Source: Belnapia arida
GTDB taxonomy: Bacteria > Pseudomonadota > Alphaproteobacteria > Acetobacterales > Acetobacteraceae
NCBI RefSeq assembly: GCF_016773205.1
Contig: NZ_JAETWB010000007.1
Coordinates: forward strand, 162,935-226,934
Direction: 5' to 3'
DNA: 64,000 bases
Shown: positions 16,956 through 26,100 of the stretch, piece after piece
Layout of the letters: every line of letters starts with the position of its first letter
Numbering within the stretch: the first letter of the stretch is position 1
The notes under the pieces: model-generated
The model's input: only the letters and a program-made list of their open reading frames with translations
What the model was told of the DNA's origin: nothing
The model's database searches: none
Program-made: the position numbers and the translations under genes

Positions 16956-17846
16956 CTATCCCTCGATATAGGTTGCCAGCTCGTCGGGGCTTCCTTGCGG
17001 GAAGGCGCCCTTCAGGTGGTCGAGGAAGGCGGAGACACGCGCGCTGAGCAGCCGGCGCGACGGGTAGAGGGCCCATAGGCCGATCTCCGGGCCGGCCACG
17101 TCGCCCCAATGCACCAGCCTGCCGGCCGCGAGGTCATGGCTCACCAGCGAGAGCGGGAGCCGTCCGGCGCCGACGCCTGCCCGGACCGCGTCGCGGACCA
17201 TGACGAGCGACGACAGGCCGAGGACCGCATGGACCCCGATGCGTGACGATCCGGCCGGCGTCGTTACCTCCCAGGCCGCGATCCGATCGCCCGGCCCGCG
17301 CACGACCGCCGGCACGGCCGAGCCATCCGGCCGAGGGAGGTCCGGACTGGCCACGACGACCAGCCGGTCGCGCAGGAACACCCGGCCGACCAGGGCCTCG
17401 TCCGGGTCCGGATTGACGCGGATCACCAGGTCATAGCCTTCCTCCACCATGTCGACGGCGCGGTCCTCCGTCGTGACCTCGAGGCGGACCTCCGGGAATT
17501 TCAATGCGAAGCCGGCGGCCAGCCTCCCCATCGCGGTCTGGGAGAAGAACAGCGGCGCGCTGATCCGCAACCGGCCCCGCGGCCTGTCCACGCCGGACGC
17601 GATCGCCGCCGCCGCCTCGTCGAGTTCGGTCAGCAGGGCTCCCGTTCGCTCGTGGAGCGCCCGCCCTTCCTGCGTCAGCCGGAGCCGGCGCGCGCCGCGT
17701 TCGAAAAGACGCAGGTCGAGGCTGCCCTCCAGTTCAGCGACGCGACGGGACAGGGTCGCCTTCGGGCGGCCGGAGGCGCGGGCGGCCCGACCGAACCCCT
17801 CATGCCGGGCGACCAGGTTGAAATCAGCGAGGGCGAGCAGATCCAT
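16956..17846 (-). CDS. LysR-family transcriptional regulator
   Basis: The 296-residue protein has the LysR winged helix at 1-60 (LADFNLVARHEGFGRAARAS, then KATLSRRVAELEGSLDLRLF) and a substrate-binding domain with PRGRLRISAPLFF, DMVEEGYDLVIRV and LPLSLVSHDLAAGRLVHWGD. The ATG at 17846 has AGGTGG five bases upstream. It diverges from the NmrA-like reductase gene; the 106-bp gap carries an inverted repeat (17877-17889), so it probably controls that gene and itself. Confidence 0.92.
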   Translation of the reverse strand: MDLLALADFNLVARHEGFGRAARASGRPKATLSRRVAELEGSLDLRLFERGARRLRLTQEGRALHERTGALLTELDEAAAAIASGVDRPRGRLRISAPLFFSQTAMGRLAAGFALKFPEVRLEVTTEDRAVDMVEEGYDLVIRVNPDPDEALVGRVFLRDRLVVVASPDLPRPDGSAVPAVVRGPGDRIAAWEVTTPAGSSRIGVHAVLGLSSLVMVRDAVRAGVGAGRLPLSLVSHDLAAGRLVHWGDVAGPEIGLWALYPSRRLLSARVSAFLDHLKGAFPQGSPDELATYIEG

Positions 17847-17876
17847 GTGTTCCACCTGAGAGACACCGTGTCCTCA

Positions 17877-17889
17877 AATAGCGCCTATT
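17877..17889. promoter_or_regulatory. Inverted repeat in the LysR/reductase divergent promoter
   Basis: AATAG-CGC-CTATT is a perfect inverted repeat midway between the divergent starts, in locally AT-rich DNA. LysR proteins bind such dyads near the divergent target promoter. Confidence 0.5.
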
Positions 17890-17952
17890 AGCCAGCAAAT
17901 GGACCGATCATCTCTGGAGCGCCTCGTTGGCACACCTTCAGGAGTGACCCCC

Positions 17953-18822
17953 ATGACCATCCTCGTTACTGGCGCGACCGGCACGGTCGGCCGCCAGGTC
18001 GTCAAACAGCTCGTTAGCCGCGGAGCTGACCTGCGCGCCCTCGTCCGCGAGCCGTCGAAGGCGACGCTTCCGGCGGGCGTCGCCGCGGTGCAAGGCAATC
18101 TGCTCGATGTCGATTCCCTGCGCGGCGCGCTGTCGGGCGTCTCGACCCTGTTCCTGCTCAATGCCGTAGTGCCGGATGAATTCACCCAGGCCCTGGTCGC
18201 GCTGAACCTGGCGCGGGAGGCTGGCATCGAGCGGGTCGTCTACCTCTCCGTCATCCACAGCGACCGCTACGTGAACGTGCCGCATTTCGCCGGCAAGTTC
18301 GCCGTGGAGCGGATGATCGAAGGGATGGGCCTCAACGCCACCATCCTGCGCCCCGCCTACTTCATGCAGAACGACCTGGCGATCAGGGAGGTGGTGACCG
18401 GCCACGGCATCTACCCGATGCCGATCGGTGCCAAGGGCCTGGCCATGATCGATGCGCGCGATATCGGCGAGGTCGCGGCCATCGAACTGCTCCGCCGCGA
18501 GCGGGCCGCCGCGCCGCTGCCGGCCGACCGGATCAACCTCGTCGGTCCGGAGACGCTGACCGGCGCCGACGTCGCCGCCATCTGGGCGGAGGTGCTCGGC
18601 CGCCCGGTCGCATATCCCGGCGACGACACCGCCGGGTTCGAGCGGAACCTCCGGGCCTTCATGCCGGGTTGGATAGCCTACGACATGCGCCTGATGTGCG
18701 AGCGCTTCCTCACCGAGGGGATGATCCCCAAGGCCGGCGATGCCGAACGCCTCACTGCGCTGCTGGGCCGCCCGCTGCGCTCCTACCGCGACTTCGCCGC
18801 CGGGACCGCGGCCGCGGCCTGA
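17953..18822 (+). CDS. NmrA-like NAD(P)-binding reductase
   Basis: The 289-residue protein is an atypical short-chain dehydrogenase: ILVTGATGTVGRQVVKQL at 3-20 is the NAD(P) Rossmann turn, followed by LRALVREPSKA (NADP preference), VQGNLLDVDSLRGAL, VVYLSVIHSD, HFAGKFAVERMIEGMGLNAT and ILRPAYFMQN. The YxxxK catalytic pair is not in standard form, as in NmrA/isoflavone reductase-like members. AGGAG eight bases before the ATG supports the start. It is divergent to a LysR gene and followed by a DUF1857 gene 42 bp on; the pair probably forms an operon. Substrate unknown. Confidence 0.85.
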   Translation: MTILVTGATGTVGRQVVKQLVSRGADLRALVREPSKATLPAGVAAVQGNLLDVDSLRGALSGVSTLFLLNAVVPDEFTQALVALNLAREAGIERVVYLSVIHSDRYVNVPHFAGKFAVERMIEGMGLNATILRPAYFMQNDLAIREVVTGHGIYPMPIGAKGLAMIDARDIGEVAAIELLRRERAAAPLPADRINLVGPETLTGADVAAIWAEVLGRPVAYPGDDTAGFERNLRAFMPGWIAYDMRLMCERFLTEGMIPKAGDAERLTALLGRPLRSYRDFAAGTAAAA

Positions 18823-18864
18823 TGGCCGGGCGCAATGCAGCACTCAACCGGAAGAACCGCCACC

Positions 18865-19338
18865 ATGATCTACTCGACCGCCACCGTCCCCGTGAACCCG
18901 AAGGGCGAGCCCGTCCTGACCCGCGTCCAGGCCTGGGAGGGCCTGGTGCTGAAGGCCCGCGACGCCCGCCTGTTCCTGCCGCCCGGCCTCTGCACCCGCT
19001 GCGAGGTCGTGGAGGAAAGCGCCACCCATTTCGTGCGGGAAGCCACGATCGGCGGCACCGAACTCCGCGAGATCATCACCCTCGAGCCGGGCAGCAAGGT
19101 CACCTTTTTCCAAGCGACCGGCCCGCGCGAGGGCGCGATCGTCAACGAGCTGTTCGAGGACGAGGCCGGTGCGCTCCAGCTCCGCTTCTACTGCTACCTC
19201 GGGCTGCGCGGGAAGGAGCCGGGCGGCCCCGAGGAGCGGGCCGAGCAGGCGCAGTTCGACAGCGACGAAGGCTACAGGGCCGCGCTGCTGTCGACGCTGA
19301 GGCGCACCCGGGAATTGCTGGCGCAGGGCCATGCCTGA
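18865..19338 (+). CDS. DUF1857 / AtaL-like protein (Bet v1-like fold)
   Basis: The 157-residue protein starts MIYSTATVPVNPKGEPVLTR and shows the DUF1857 pattern: VNPxGExxLTRxQxWxGLxxKARDA, then FLPPGLCTRCEVVEES, FVREATIGG, VTFFQATGPREGAIVNELFE and FYCYLGLRGKEPG. The fold is a START/Bet v1-like pocket that binds small hydrophobic molecules or acts as a cyclase or chaperone; the function in bacteria is not known. It follows the NmrA-like gene and ends in a strong hairpin shared with the converging bcsC gene. Confidence 0.8.
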   Translation: MIYSTATVPVNPKGEPVLTRVQAWEGLVLKARDARLFLPPGLCTRCEVVEESATHFVREATIGGTELREIITLEPGSKVTFFQATGPREGAIVNELFEDEAGALQLRFYCYLGLRGKEPGGPEERAEQAQFDSDEGYRAALLSTLRRTRELLAQGHA

Positions 19339-19375
19339 CCGGCGCGGGAGGGCGGGCTGCCGCCCTCCCCGCCGG
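19339..19375. terminator. Bidirectional GC-rich hairpin between DUF1857 gene and bcsC
   Basis: A near-perfect 17-bp stem (CCGGCGCGGGAGGGCGG against its complement, one mismatch) with a tiny loop fills the gap between the convergent stop codons. It lacks a T-run but is well placed to end both transcripts. Confidence 0.55.
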
Positions 19376-19376
19376 A

Positions 19377-22300
19377 TCAGAACCTGTTGTTCAGCCGCAG
19401 CAGGATGCGCGTCTCGTCGAAATTGGCGGCCTTGTCGTAGCGGAAGGCACCGCCGAGGCTGAGGCGCGGCGTGAGCGCGTAGTCGACATCCGCCCGCAGC
19501 CCGCCGATCAGCCCATTGGTGGATTGGCCCGGATAGCGTGCCGAGACCGTCTGGTCCGTCCGCGACAGCGCCACGGCGCGGGCCTGCATGTCCGGGTTGT
19601 TCGGGTAGAGGTCGCTGTCGTTCTCCCGCCAATTGACGTAGCCCATCGTGCCGCCGACGCGGTAGCTGAAGTCGCCGATCTTGCTGCGGTAGTCGACGGG
19701 GAAGTTGATGGCCGTGTAGCTCTGCGGGCTGTAGTAGCCACCCTGGCCATAGGTGAAATGGCGCAGGTTCTTGTCGAAGGCGAAGTAGACGAGGTCGACG
19801 CCCGCCGTCAGCTCCGTATCCCCCTCGCGGATGATCGGGTAGCCGAGGCCGAGCCCTGCCTCCGTCCGGGTGTTCCGCGCGACCTGGTCGCCCTCGTAGA
19901 TGGCGTAGCCGCCGCCGGCATAGATGTAGCCGCGCCCGACCGGGATCTCGACCTGCCCGCGCCCGCCGGAGCGCGTCACCCCGCCCCAGTACCGTCCCTG
20001 GATCGGGTCCCGCACGCCGGCCCAGGACAGCAGGCTGTCGGTGATCGCCCGTCGCTCCGCGGTGAAGCGCAGGCGGAGGTTGTCGGCGACGGCCGGCGCC
20101 AGCTCGATGCCGCCGAGCAGGCTCGTCGTGTGGAAGCCGAGCGGCGTCGTCCCGACATCCGCCCGCAGCCAGTCCGACCGCGTATAGCCGACCGAGACGC
20201 CGACGCCGGACGCCGTGCTGGTGCCGGAGCCAGGGGGGTTCCCGCTGATCAGGTTGGTGCCGAAGCGCCGGCGGGTGTTCTCGTCGGCGCCGAGCTTGCC
20301 GCTGTCGATGGTGACGGGGCTGATCGTGGCGCTGAGCCGCCCGCCGAGCGAGCCCGGCGAGACGGAGGCCGTCACCGCTCCCGACACCTCGTTCAGCCGG
20401 TCGAGCCCGCGCGAGCCGGAGCGCGCCCGGCCGCCGACCGTCCCCGTCATGCGCGGAGCCGTCTCCTCCTCGAGCGCCGCGAGTTGGGTGGCGATGTCCT
20501 GCGCCACCGGGTCGTTCGGCAGCGCCACCAGCGGCGCCCGCCCCGGAGTGGCAACGAGGCCGCCTCGGGCGAAGGGATTTTCCGCACCTGGGAAGGAAAC
20601 CGGCGTCGCGCCCCCGGCTTGCGCCATGGTCACCGGCCGCGCCACCTCCTGCTGGCGCTGCGTCGCGGCCAATTCCAGCGCCCGCCGCGCCCGGCTGTCC
20701 TGGCCGAAGGCGCGTGCCACGCGGGCCTCCATCAGCGTCGCCCGCGCATCCTGCGGCGCCAGGGCCCGGCCTTCGGCGACCAGCGCCTCGGCCCGCGCCC
20801 GGTCGCCCGCGGCGACAGCGGCATCCACCGCGCTCCGCCGCGCATCGAGGTCGCGCGGGTCGCGCGCCAGCACCTGCTCGGCCAGCCGCATCGCCTCCGC
20901 CGGCCGCCGCGCGCCCTGGTACAGCCGGGCAAGGGCAAGGCGCAGCTCCGGGCTCTCCGGATTGGCGGCGAGCGCGGGGCGCAGCCGCTCGAAGGCGCCC
21001 GCTTGGTCGCCGCTCTCGTTCAGCCGGTCGGCGGCGCGGATGGCGATGCCGGTGCGCAGCGTGGCGAGGTCGCGCCGCTGCTCCGCCGGCAGGTTTGCCC
21101 CGTCGGCGGCATCGGCCAGCGCCCCTGCCTCCGCCTCCAGCCCGGCGCCCAGCAATGCGCTGGCGATGGCAAGCTGCGCCCGCGCCCCACCCGCCCGGTT
21201 CGCCGTCTGGCCGATCCGCCCCGCCTCGGCGGCGCCGAAGCGGTCATTGGCCGAGGCAAAGGTGCGAATGACGGCCGCCGCCGTCACACCGGAGGGGTCG
21301 GGCCGCGCCGCCAGCATCAGCAGCCGCTGCCGCCCCTCGATATTGCCGGCGCGCAGCATCTGCGCCGCCCGGTCCACCTCGGCCGTCGCCCGCGCCCGCT
21401 GCGCCAGCCGCGCCATGTCGGCGCTGCGCCGGCCGGGCGGGATGCGGTTGACCAGCGCCTCCACATCGGCGGTGCGGCCCTCCTCATCGGCATAAAGGGC
21501 GGCAGCCATGACGGCCTCGTTGCCCGCGCCGCGCGCCGCCAGCTCCTCCACCAGCGCCCGGCCCTCGCCGGCCCGCCCCTCGCGCCGCAGCGCGCGGGCG
21601 AGGTCGAGCCGCACCCAGGGGTCGTTCGGCACCAGCGCCAGGGCGTTGCGCAACAGGGCGGAGGCCGCCGCCGTGTCGCCCGACCTTGCCGCTTCCTCGC
21701 GGTATTGCGCCGCCTGGACCTCGTTCGGCGACAGCGCCGGCCGCGGCGTCGCCACCGCCACCATCTCGGAGGTCCGCCCGAGCGCCCGCAGCGCCTGGTT
21801 CAGCCCGAGCTGCGCCGGCACGAAGCCCGGCCGGCGGGTCAGGGCGGTGCGGAAGCGCTGCTCCGCCGCTGCCGCGTCGTTGCGCCTGAGCGCAAGGTCG
21901 CCGAGGGCGACTTCGGCATCGGTCTTGTCCTCGGCCTCGCGGCGGACGGCGCGGCGCAGCACCGTATCCGCCTCGTCCAGCTTGCCGGCGCGCAACAGGG
22001 CGCGGCCCTCGGCTAGCTCTGCACCGTAGCTGGCGCCGTCCAGCGCCCGCTGCCATTGCGTCGCGCGGGCCGGGTCGGCGGCGACGGCGCGCTCCAGGAG
22101 GGTACGCGCCTCGGCCGTCCTGCCCTCGCGCAGCCGGACGATGCCGAGGCCGCCGAGCGCATCCGCGTCGTTCGGGTTGGTGGCGATGGCGGCCTCGAAC
22201 TGCCGGGTTGCGTCGCGCAGCCCGCCGCCCTCGAGCCGGGCGAAGCCTTCCTGCCGGGCCGTCGCACCGGGGTCGGGCGGTGGCGCCGCGGCCCGTGCCT

Positions 22301-23123
22301 GCTCGATGCGGCGGCGCAAATCCTCGTCGTCGGGGAAGCGGCGGAGATAGGCCTCCTGCTGCGGCGCCGCGGCCGGGTCGCCGATGCCCCAGATCAGCGC
22401 CTGCCGCCAAGTGCGGCGCGCCTCCGTGCCGATGCCCGGCTGATCGACCAGCCCGGCCAGCCGCTCGATCCCCTGCGCCCGCGTCCCGGGCTGATAGGTC
22501 AGCGTCTGGGCATAGGCGAGGCGCGCGCGCGGCTCGGCATTCGCCCGCTCGGCGAGCGCTGCAAGGCCGCGCCGCCCGTCCTCCGCCCCGGCGGGAGCGC
22601 CGGCGAGCGTCTGGTAGTATTCGAGGGCGAACTGCTCCGGCGGCCCGGCCTGGCCGAACAATGCCCGGTAGCGCGCCACCGCCTCGGCCGCCTTGCCGTC
22701 GCGGGCCAATTGCCGCGCCGTTTCCAACGCGTTGCGGTCGATGGTGGCGCCGCGCACCACGTTGTCGACCTGCGCCCGCTGCTCCTCCGTCCCGCCCGCC
22801 GCGCGCAGCCGGGCCAGATAGGCCGCCGCCGCCGCACGGTTGTCCCGCGCCGCCTCGATCCGCGCCGCGACGGCGAGGGCGCTGGTGTTGTTCGGGTCGG
22901 CCTGGAGCGCCCGCTCGATGGAGGAGGCGGCGAGGTCTGCGCGGTCCTGGCTCAGCCAGCGCTCCGCCTGGCGGACCAGCAGATCGATGCCGGCGCGGCT
23001 GCTGCCAGGGGCGGGGGCGAGGCTTGCCTGCGCGGCGGCCGGGGCTTCCGCCGCCGGCTGGGCGAGGCCGGCGCAGGGCGCCAGCAGCGCCAGGGCCCCA
23101 AGAGGCACAAGCCGGGTCCGCAT
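19377..23123 (-). CDS. bcsC: Cellulose synthase outer-membrane export protein BcsC
   Basis: The 1248-residue protein has a signal peptide (LVPLGALALLAPCAGLAQPA), then about 850 residues of TPR-type helical repeats in the periplasm (ERALQADPNNTSALAVAARI; FEAAIATNPNDADALGGLGI; repeated A..AL, DPxx, LxxAR units), and a C-terminal beta-barrel of about 330 residues (from near GTVGGRARSGSRGLDRLNEV) ending in Phe (LLRLNNRF), as outer-membrane proteins do. It guides the glucan from BcsAB through the periplasm and outer membrane. Its ATG lies two bases after the bcsAB stop, so the genes are coupled. Its length is within the family range. Confidence 0.95.
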   Translation of the reverse strand: MRTRLVPLGALALLAPCAGLAQPAAEAPAAAQASLAPAPGSSRAGIDLLVRQAERWLSQDRADLAASSIERALQADPNNTSALAVAARIEAARDNRAAAAAYLARLRAAGGTEEQRAQVDNVVRGATIDRNALETARQLARDGKAAEAVARYRALFGQAGPPEQFALEYYQTLAGAPAGAEDGRRGLAALAERANAEPRARLAYAQTLTYQPGTRAQGIERLAGLVDQPGIGTEARRTWRQALIWGIGDPAAAPQQEAYLRRFPDDEDLRRRIEQARAAAPPPDPGATARQEGFARLEGGGLRDATRQFEAAIATNPNDADALGGLGIVRLREGRTAEARTLLERAVAADPARATQWQRALDGASYGAELAEGRALLRAGKLDEADTVLRRAVRREAEDKTDAEVALGDLALRRNDAAAAEQRFRTALTRRPGFVPAQLGLNQALRALGRTSEMVAVATPRPALSPNEVQAAQYREEAARSGDTAAASALLRNALALVPNDPWVRLDLARALRREGRAGEGRALVEELAARGAGNEAVMAAALYADEEGRTADVEALVNRIPPGRRSADMARLAQRARATAEVDRAAQMLRAGNIEGRQRLLMLAARPDPSGVTAAAVIRTFASANDRFGAAEAGRIGQTANRAGGARAQLAIASALLGAGLEAEAGALADAADGANLPAEQRRDLATLRTGIAIRAADRLNESGDQAGAFERLRPALAANPESPELRLALARLYQGARRPAEAMRLAEQVLARDPRDLDARRSAVDAAVAAGDRARAEALVAEGRALAPQDARATLMEARVARAFGQDSRARRALELAATQRQQEVARPVTMAQAGGATPVSFPGAENPFARGGLVATPGRAPLVALPNDPVAQDIATQLAALEEETAPRMTGTVGGRARSGSRGLDRLNEVSGAVTASVSPGSLGGRLSATISPVTIDSGKLGADENTRRRFGTNLISGNPPGSGTSTASGVGVSVGYTRSDWLRADVGTTPLGFHTTSLLGGIELAPAVADNLRLRFTAERRAITDSLLSWAGVRDPIQGRYWGGVTRSGGRGQVEIPVGRGYIYAGGGYAIYEGDQVARNTRTEAGLGLGYPIIREGDTELTAGVDLVYFAFDKNLRHFTYGQGGYYSPQSYTAINFPVDYRSKIGDFSYRVGGTMGYVNWRENDSDLYPNNPDMQARAVALSRTDQTVSARYPGQSTNGLIGGLRADVDYALTPRLSLGGAFRYDKAANFDETRILLRLNNRF

Positions 23124-23124
23124 C

Positions 23125-26100
23125 TCAATGCGCCTTCTCGACGGGGGTGCGCGCGCGCAGGCGGATCGCTGCCCGGCGCCGCAGCATCCAGTAGAAGCAG
23201 CCGCCCATGGCGAGCGCCGCTGTCACCAGTAGCAGCAAAGCCCGCTCCGGGTGGTTGCCGAACCAGATCTGCGGCCAGAGCCACCAGCCCGGATCGCCGG
23301 TCTCGTAGCGCGGCATGGCGCGATAGGCGGCGACCGGGCCGCCCGCCATCACCACCACATCGCCCTGGATGCGGCGGGACTGCACTGGGTCGCGCAGCGC
23401 GCCGGCCATCGCGGCGACCGAAGCCTGCGTTGCGCCGGTGATGGCGACGATGGACTGGCCCGCCTGAAGGGGGCTCTCCGCGCCGATGATGGCGCCGAGC
23501 CCTTCCCCGGCATCGGCGAAGGCGGCGGCGGCGCGGTTGCGCTCGCCCCGGCCTGCCTCACCGAGGAAAACGGCGCGCACGTCCTGCAGGACATCCGGCA
23601 GGGCGAGCACAAGACGGTCGCCCTCCAGCCGCACCGGCGTCTCCTTCAGCAGGGAGGCGAAGGCGGGCATGCGCCCGAGCGGCCCGATCGCCAGCAGGTC
23701 GCGCCCGGCGACGGCGGCGAGGCCATTGGCATGCACCACCTGCACCCCCGTCGCCGGCAGGCCCACGATCACCGAGAGCTGGCCGATCAGCTCGAGAAAG
23801 ACCTGCGTCTCCACCGCGGTCGGCCGCTCCGGCAGCACCACCGCGGTGCCGGAGAGGTCGGCCATCCGGGTGAAGGGAAAGCCGGCCGAGGCGAAGAAGC
23901 CGAGATTGGGCATCCGCGCGTAGCGATGGATGCGGCTGAGGTCGATGGTGCTCTCCGGCTCCACAGAGGCGCGCAGGTCGGAGGGCGTCGCCACGCATTC
24001 GCCGCGCGCCAGCGGCCGCATGTCGAAGCGGAGCTGCAATTCGTCCCGCCCGAGCAGCAGGTAGGGCGGCACGCTGGCCCGGCCCTCGCGGATCTCCGGG
24101 CTGCCGAAAATCCGGCGCCAGGCGGATTCGAGCGGCCACCAGAGCTCGCCCGGGTTGAGCGGCAGCGAGCGCAGATAGGTCTCCGAGACCGAGACATCGA
24201 GGCGCGAGGCGGAGATGTCGATCACCGGCCCGGGCGGCGCGCGGAAGCGCAGGTCGACCGGGAAGCCGCGGTTGCGCCAGGTCAGGATGTCGGGCGCAGT
24301 GCGCAGCGGCACGCGGATCGGCGCCGGCGCGTAGCCTGCACCCTGGAGATCGGCCTTCTCGACCAGGCTGCCGAGGGCGACCGGCCGGTCGGTCGCCACC
24401 CAGCGCGGCGAATCATAGGGCCGGCGCGGCGAGATGGAAGGCGGCGCGACGCGCGCCATCTCGCCCGAGAGCGCCGCCTTGCCAACAGCGAGCACCGAGG
24501 CCGCGGCGGCCACCTCCGCCTCCGTCCGACCGCCGATGACGAGCAGCGTGCCGAAGCTGTCGGAAGGGTTGGCGACAAGGGCGATGGTCGGGCCGTCGAA
24601 GCGCGGCAGGGCAAGGCCCGGGACGGCATCAGTGCCAAGGGCGAAGACCACCGCATCACCCTTGGGAGGTGGGGTGCGCCCCACCGGGAAGGTCGCGCCG
24701 CGGTAATCGGCCTGCACCGCGAACCAGGAGGTGGCGATAGCGGCGGCGCGCAGCGTGTTCGGCCCGGCATTCTCGGCGATCACCACCGGCAGGGTCAGCG
24801 CCCCACGCAGCACGCGCCGGTCGAAGAGCGGCTCCGGCAGGCGGGCCAGGTCGCGCGTCGGCGGCAGGCGCTCGATCCGCATGGAGACGGTCGAAAGGTC
24901 GGAGACGGTGGCCCAGAGCAGGCCGGAGAGCGGGTCGTTGCACTCCACCGCATAGCGGCCGGAGAAGCGAAAATTCAGCCGGTTGATGTCGCTGAAGAAG
25001 AGCGGGTCGAGCGGGAATTCCAGCGGGCCGAAATTCTGCCGCGCCGGATCGACCGGGATGGTGCCGACGAACTGCTCGTTCAGCGTGATGGCGATCTGCG
25101 ACAGCGAGGGAATGAGCTGGGGCGAGACGCCGCCCGAGACGGAGAGCTTCGCTTCCGTCACCACCTCGTCGGCGCGCAGGCCGAACTGCACGCCCTGAAG
25201 GTCGGAGATGCCGCGGAGCTGCATCGGCCCGCCAAGGCCGAGCTCGCGCAGCGTCGGGTTGACCTGACGGACACCCTCCCCCGCCTCGGGGGTGGCGACG
25301 CGCGCCGCCGGGGCGGCGGGCGCCGGGGCGAGGGCCGGCAGCGGCTGCGCCGAAGCACCGGACGAGAGAGCCAGCAAGCCGAGCAGCGCGCCGGTGACGG
25401 CCGCCGCCACCTGCTGGCGCCGCCGCGGCTCCACCACGTCCGAGACGCGGACGGGCGCGGCCGGCGCCGCCGCTCCGGTCGGAGCCGGCTTCTGCACCAC
25501 CTTCGGGAAGGCGATCCGGTACTTGCGGAACACCGCATCGGCCGTCGCCAGCACGACGTTGGAGAGCGAACGCAGCGGCTTGTCCACAGGCCAGTCATCC
25601 CAATGCAGCCAGGCATCCGGCCGGCCAAAGAAGACGCGGGCGACGGCCGCCTCGTCGGCGAGCGTCTCCACGATGAAGCGGAGGAAGACCTCGTCCTCCA
25701 CCCAGCGCAGCACCTCAGCCTGGACCGAGATGGTCTCGCCGCAGGTCTCGAAGGCGATGCTGGCGCGGTCGCCATCCATGGTGCCGAGCGGGCGGGCGAG
25801 GGTGATGCGGGCGCCGGAGAGGGAGATGTTGGAAGTCTGGGCCCGGATGGTCTCGCCGTTTGGCAGGGTGAGCACGGCCGGCACTACGGCGTCGGTACGA
25901 GCCCGGACGCGCATCTGCTCGCGCTCGCGCCCGACCGCCACCGCCGCCGAGGCAGGGATGATGCAGAGCGCCGCCCAAATGGTGTTGAGCAGATAGGCGC
26001 GGAACTGCAGGGTCGAGCTGTCGGTGATGATGATGCCGACGATGCCGATGACGAGGCCGACCAGCAGCAGCCCGGTCAGGATCACCATAGCCATCACCGT

